A stretch of DNA of 40,944 bases, from positions 1 to 40,944 of the forward strand of contig JAILPD010000066.1 of NCBI GenBank assembly GCA_024690445.1. The letters run 5' to 3'. Below, piece after piece: positions 40,910-40,944 of this stretch. Origin of the DNA: Acholeplasmatales bacterium. Its GTDB lineage: Bacteria > Bacillota_I > Bacilli_A > Acholeplasmatales > Anaeroplasmataceae. Made by a program: the position numbers and the translations under genes. The first letter of the stretch is position 1, and the number at the start of each line of letters is the position of its first letter. The notes below the pieces were generated by a model. That model did no database searches, was not told where the DNA came from, and worked only from the letters and a program-made list of their open reading frames with translations.

Positions 40910-40944
40910 ATTTGATTCACCTTCTTTTAAGTATTTGAACAAAA

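Noticed and set aside
1..40944. Mobile elements, prophage, CRISPR
   Set aside because: No transposase, integrase, phage structural gene, direct-repeat array or terminal inverted repeats were found.

Overview
The window comes from a low-GC, Gram-positive-type bacterium, most likely an uncultured gut-type member of the Bacilli close to the Mollicutes and Erysipelotrichia. The evidence is strong A+T bias, Shine-Dalgarno starts (AGGAGG), short intergenic gaps, lipoprotein signal peptides, the rnmV-ksgA-ispE gene order typical of Firmicutes, the MEP isoprenoid pathway, and a long MsmK/UgpC-type sugar ATPase like those of mycoplasmas. The code looks standard: TGA ends the GH1 gene, TGG encodes Trp, and I found no in-frame TGA inside a gene. 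Placement below class level is inference.

Layout. 1-1218: 5' part of pyruvate phosphate dikinase (cut by the window edge). 1400-3402: a membrane diguanylate cyclase and a divergent AraC-type regulator. 3425-6838: an operon of HD-domain dNTPase, RNase M5 (frameshifted), KsgA and IspE. 6942-8652: a two-gene ABC-2 exporter. 8768-8926: tRNA-Pro and tRNA-Gly with their own promoter and terminator. 9037-11380: pyruvate kinase and a potassium channel. 11518-13783: the two subunits of the electron-bifurcating transhydrogenase NfnAB, divergent from a short-chain dehydrogenase (13941-14726).

14784-28059 is a beta-glucan/cellobiose utilisation locus. It has a lipoprotein binding protein, two permeases and an ATPase with an extra coiled-coil insert for uptake. 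Cellobiose phosphorylase (GH94), a GH1 beta-glucosidase and a cytoplasmic GH5 enzyme cleave the sugar. An aldose 1-epimerase and a ROK sugar kinase feed glucose into glycolysis. A LacI-family regulator sits in the middle, and five sites built around TTAAACGTTT (or a close relative) lie before the binding-protein gene, the regulator gene and the phosphorylase gene.

28260-35985 is the most unusual part: a six-gene, tightly spaced operon. In order of transcription it encodes a STAS anti-sigma-antagonist protein, a RelA-type alarmone synthetase without an HD domain, a separate MESH1-like HD hydrolase overlapping it by 8 bases, a membrane SpoIIE-type phosphatase fused to an RsbW-like kinase domain, a lipoprotein with a lipase-like GYSRGG site, and a large membrane protein carrying an N-terminal HTH domain. 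This looks like a membrane-linked partner-switching module joined to alarmone synthesis and removal. No sigma factor is encoded nearby, so the output is unknown.

36138-40909: a P-type cation ATPase, a divergent alpha/beta hydrolase, and a lipoprotein tyrosine phosphatase. No CRISPR array, insertion sequence, prophage or rRNA gene is visible.
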